From Cokeromyces recurvatus (Eukaryota; Mucoromycota; Mucoromycetes; Mucorales; Mucoraceae), in NCBI RefSeq assembly GCF_025118155.1, contig NW_026251392.1, positions 868,001 to 932,000 of the forward strand: a stretch of DNA of 64,000 nucleotides, in the 5' to 3' direction. Of this stretch, positions 61,343-64,000 are shown one piece after another. A program made the position numbers and the translations under genes. How positions within the stretch are numbered: position 1 is the stretch's first letter; every line of letters begins with the position of its first letter. The notes under the pieces were generated by a model that saw only the letters and a list, made by a program, of their open reading frames with translations, did not search any database and had not been told where the DNA came from.

Positions 61343-61944
61343 GTTGGCTTTATTATTTATGACTTACAAATCAGCTGTAATACGATTAGGTGTCACTTTG
61401 ACAGTAGCCCATTCATGTTGGATCTTTAAATGTTCTAATTGACTTTTTAAGATTTGATCGGATTGTTCACCCTTTTCAGTCTTGATCCTATCTTTTTTAA
61501 CTTGTGTATTAGGTACATCACGAAGAGCATCTTTCATAATGTCTACTAGTTTTTTTTTATCTATTTCATTTAATGCATCGATTGTTTTGGGTTGCTTTGT
61601 TTCAAGACTGACAATGTCACTTTCAATCTGCTTTTCTGGACTCTTACCACGCAATCGAGCAGAGGAACGAGTGGGCATGCGAGGTTCTTTTTTGATTTGT
61701 TTAGGTGTATGTTTCTTAATGCTACTATTACTTGGTGAAGAGGTCGCTTTTCGCTTTGTTGTTGCTAATACAGGGATTTCTAAACTGCGTAGTAGTTCTT
61801 CATTAGCTCTATAATATTATTTATTTTATTTTTTTAAAATAAAGTTATACGGACATGGCTATTTTTTTTTTGTATTTTAATTTATATTTCTTCTTACTTT
61901 ATATTCTCTAATCGTTTTCTTTCGTATTCTGATAAAGCAGCCAT
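60160..61944 (-). CDS. CMR1: CMR1/WDR76-type WD40 DNA-damage-associated protein
   Basis: A multi-exon gene encoding about 480 residues. The N-terminus MAALSEYERKRLENIK joined to ANEELLRSLEIP is the CMR1/WDR76 signature, followed by a Lys/Ser-rich region (RSSARLRG). The WD40 propeller has recognisable blades: HTRNITDLHFNPSDNSKLLT, SSYDGLLRVYDM, WFSTSDGEVGVVDSRTGD, LHLNPVDQNLLALASNDRTT, TIWDIRMW, YWSPNGDILATASYDDYIRL, and the closing ILTGNASGRMVCWS. CMR1 binds DNA and gathers in intranuclear quality-control foci under replication stress. A roughly 40-nt A run lies in the intron at 61301-61340. It is convergent with, and overlaps, the neighbouring gene by four bases at the stop codons. Confidence 0.88.
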
Positions 61945-62046
61945 TTTAGGTTTGTTTTTAATAAAACTTAAAAAAAAAAAAAAAATAATAATAAAAAATG
62001 ATCTCTTTTTTTTTTTTTTCTCATCTTTATTTCATTATTCTGAAAC

Positions 62047-62086
<40 letters not shown>

Positions 62087-62161
62087 TAATAGAAATAATA
62101 ATAAATATACATAGTCTACTGATGGAAATGAATGAAGTATGAATAAACAATTATAAATAAG
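61945..62161. repeat. Long A runs in the CMR1 5' flank
   Basis: Several A/T homopolymers, the longest about 34 nt at 62049-62082, between CMR1 and the RasGEF gene. These are prone to sequencing error. No gene. Confidence 0.6.
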
Positions 62162-64000
62162 TTACAAAAATCCTGATTCTTGTAAAAGACGTGTAATCTT
62201 TTCATCTTCCCGTTCCCTATTTATATTAAAGAGAGAAATAATAAATAAACATATAGCCTTTTTTTTTTTTAATTTTAACCATTGTTTACCGTGGCTCTAA
62301 TTTCAAACTCTCTTTATATAATTGTTCTTCATCTCTCGTACTAATCAAATTTGATTTAATAAACTTCTGTATTTCCTCTACTGACTTTAGCTGGTATAAT
62401 GACGACTGATACTGCTGAATCTCACGAATCACCTCTGCTGTTTTAGCCCTCTTTGCAAAATTAATCAAAGAGACTGGCTGACCTTTTGCCTTGAGCTCAT
62501 CTGGATTACCATCCTCAATAAATGTCAAGTCCTGCAGATAAATCCCCAAAAATGGTATACAAGGTGGGTTGATAGAATGAATGATGGCTCGATATTCAAC
62601 AAAGTTTCGAATAGCGCCCATCAATTTTCTAATCTGTTGCAGCGTTGCCGTGGTACGAGTTCCGACGACTTCCCATGTTCGTCTAAGACGACCGACAGAG
62701 CTATTATCAAAGGCAGATAAGATAGCCATACAGGTGTTGAAGTTGTTCAAGATGCGACACTTCTCTGCGACTTGAACCCAATATTTAATAATCATAGATC
62801 GTTTCTTGATGTCTTGTTGACTGAGAATCACATCTGAGACCCATGAGGTGACTTGGTTACAGTATTTGATGGAGGCACGAATATTGACAGCCACTGTTGT
62901 AGTATCGTCTTCACGAGACCATGCCTTATTAAGACATTCGATGGGACGAATGGCGCTATACAATTTGAAATCCATGATGGTCAACTGACGGGCCATTTCT
63001 AATGTGTCAATATCAAGTAATGTTAAGCGACGGCGAGGTTTAGGTAAGATAGGCTCAGGCGGATCAGGTAAAGTTAGGATCATCTTCTTTAAGCGTCCAC
63101 TAGGCTCACTTCGACGTTGTTCAATAAGGGACTCAAGCTGTCCGTTAGAAAATTTCAATGTGGTACGAATATGATTCTGTGTAAATTCTAAAAGATGATC
63201 AAGAAGTTGATCTGCATTGTCCTCATCGTAATAATAAAGTTCAAGCCAATTTTTGAGAACATTAAAGACACGCAATCTTACTAGTTTAAGCTTCTTTTCT
63301 TCCCATATCAAGGACTCTTCAGGCGTGAGATCGGGGGAGCAGACGAGGTTATAGCGATTTTTTAGCAAGTTGAGTAACTCAATGGAACTACAGAAGGACC
63401 TGTAGGTTAAAAGGAAAGTATTGATAAATTTCATATCTAAATAGTCATGTGAAGTTAAACGTTCAACAAGAGCAGGTAATGTACCACCTTTGACTTGACC
63501 TTCCTTGTTAAAGATGATATCGTTAGGCTGATAATCATAATCAAGATAACTTGGACGTCCATCATTCGTCATATCCGTTACTGTCGATATAATAGTAGTA
63601 GTAGTAGTAGTAGTAGTTGAGTTTATATTTGGATCCGTCTCACCTTTAGGAGTCATTTTAACGGTTGACGTATCATCACCGAAGAATTTCTTCAATCTTC
63701 GGCTATATAGTATCTGTTTAGATGGTGCAGTTTGTTGTGAAGATTGCATTATAGATGAGGAGCCTGACAATGTTGGTTGTTGCTTTAATTTTGATGATGG
63801 CAATATAGACTCAGAATGATGACGCTCCAGCGTTTCTGATAATAGAGTTGAATGATGACTCATATGTTGTTCTTGATCATTATTTATTTTCTTAATAGAA
63901 TCTGTTGTGGATAAAGAAGTTCGACTGATTGTTGTCCCTCTACTTTTATTTGCCAATCGAATTACAGTTTGACAGATGGAATCAATAGGTTTAAATAAAT
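62162..64000 (-). CDS. Ras guanine-nucleotide exchange factor (Cdc25 type), 5' part beyond the window
   Basis: The coding frame is open to the right edge of the window, so the N-terminus (possibly including an SH3 domain) is missing. The visible part has a Ser/Thr-rich leader, a RasGEF N-motif (VKGGTLPALVERLTSHDYLD, FLLTYRSFCSSIELLNLL) and the catalytic Cdc25 domain: LDIDTLEMARQLTIMDFKLY, IRPIECLNKAW, CRILNNFNTCMAILSAFDNS, SVGRLRRTWEVV, NPPCIPFLGIYLQDLTFIEDG and INFAKRAKTAEVIREIQQYQ. These promote GDP release from Ras. The last intron joins LKLEPR to a short exon (62162-62216) giving EREDEKITRLLQESGFL, a family-typical C-terminus. The Thr and CAT/TAG-rich runs are low complexity only. Confidence 0.92.

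Overview
This window is about 64 kb of very AT-rich, intron-dense eukaryotic DNA from a fungus, most likely an early-diverging lineage (Mucoromycota, probably Mucorales-like). The evidence is compact genes with many 50-100 nt introns, very long A/T homopolymers and TA/TATG microsatellites between genes, fungal-only families (TRK K+ transporter, GPC1, KNH-type GPI wall protein, Ufe1/syntaxin-18) and genes that yeasts have lost (CDK10, kinesin-13, ZADH2, RlmN). The organism is inferred; no marker gene names it.

Layout. 1-6.4 kb: partial P5B ATPase (-), syntaxin-18 SNARE (-), CDK10 (+), PPR protein (+). 7-12 kb: TRK transporter (+) with a frame break in a T run, an unknown protein (-), PP1 inhibitor-2 (+). 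12-20 kb: SAM+HMG-box protein (-), Msn2-like zinc-finger factor (+), GPI-anchored wall protein (-). 20-26 kb: a minus-strand row of mitochondrial-type RlmN, MRG15/Eaf3, orotate phosphoribosyltransferase and peroxisomal ZADH2-like reductase. 26-29.3 kb: empty apart from possible coding relics. 29.3-34 kb (+): secreted Cys-rich protein, RING protein, ADIP/Msd1 coiled coil. 34-43 kb: RPS28 (-), GPC1 (+), GLTP (-), an unknown AT-hook-like protein (-), a type I membrane protein with a PY motif (-), universal stress protein (-). 43.4-44.5 kb: a non-coding element with ~50 bp terminal inverted repeats. 44.7-49 kb: mitochondrial SerRS (+), APN2 (+), CYSTM protein (-). 49-54 kb: mostly gene-poor, with a LINE 3' fragment, and RPL33 (+). 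54-64 kb: secreted Lys/Ala-rich protein (+), SAM-kinesin-13 (-), unknown Ser/Pro-rich protein (+) overlapping CMR1 (-) at the stop codons, partial RasGEF (-).

There are 32 protein-coding genes (two cut by the window edges) and one retrotransposon fragment. No tRNA, rRNA or CRISPR was seen. The genes are mainly independent housekeeping loci, not one pathway. Shared themes are microtubule and spindle-pole functions (kinesin-13, ADIP), lipid headgroup metabolism (GPC1, GLTP), mitochondrial translation (SerRS, RlmN) and signalling (CDK10, I-2, RasGEF).

The most interesting signals are: four introns that must be spliced with GC-AG ends to keep conserved domains in frame; an 11-nt microexon completing the SAM domain of a kinesin-13; a near-identical palindrome (TTCGG-N-CCGAA type) upstream of both ribosomal protein genes; a homopolymer frame break in TRK; an undescribed 1.1-kb inverted-repeat element; and tail-to-tail genes whose stop codons overlap.
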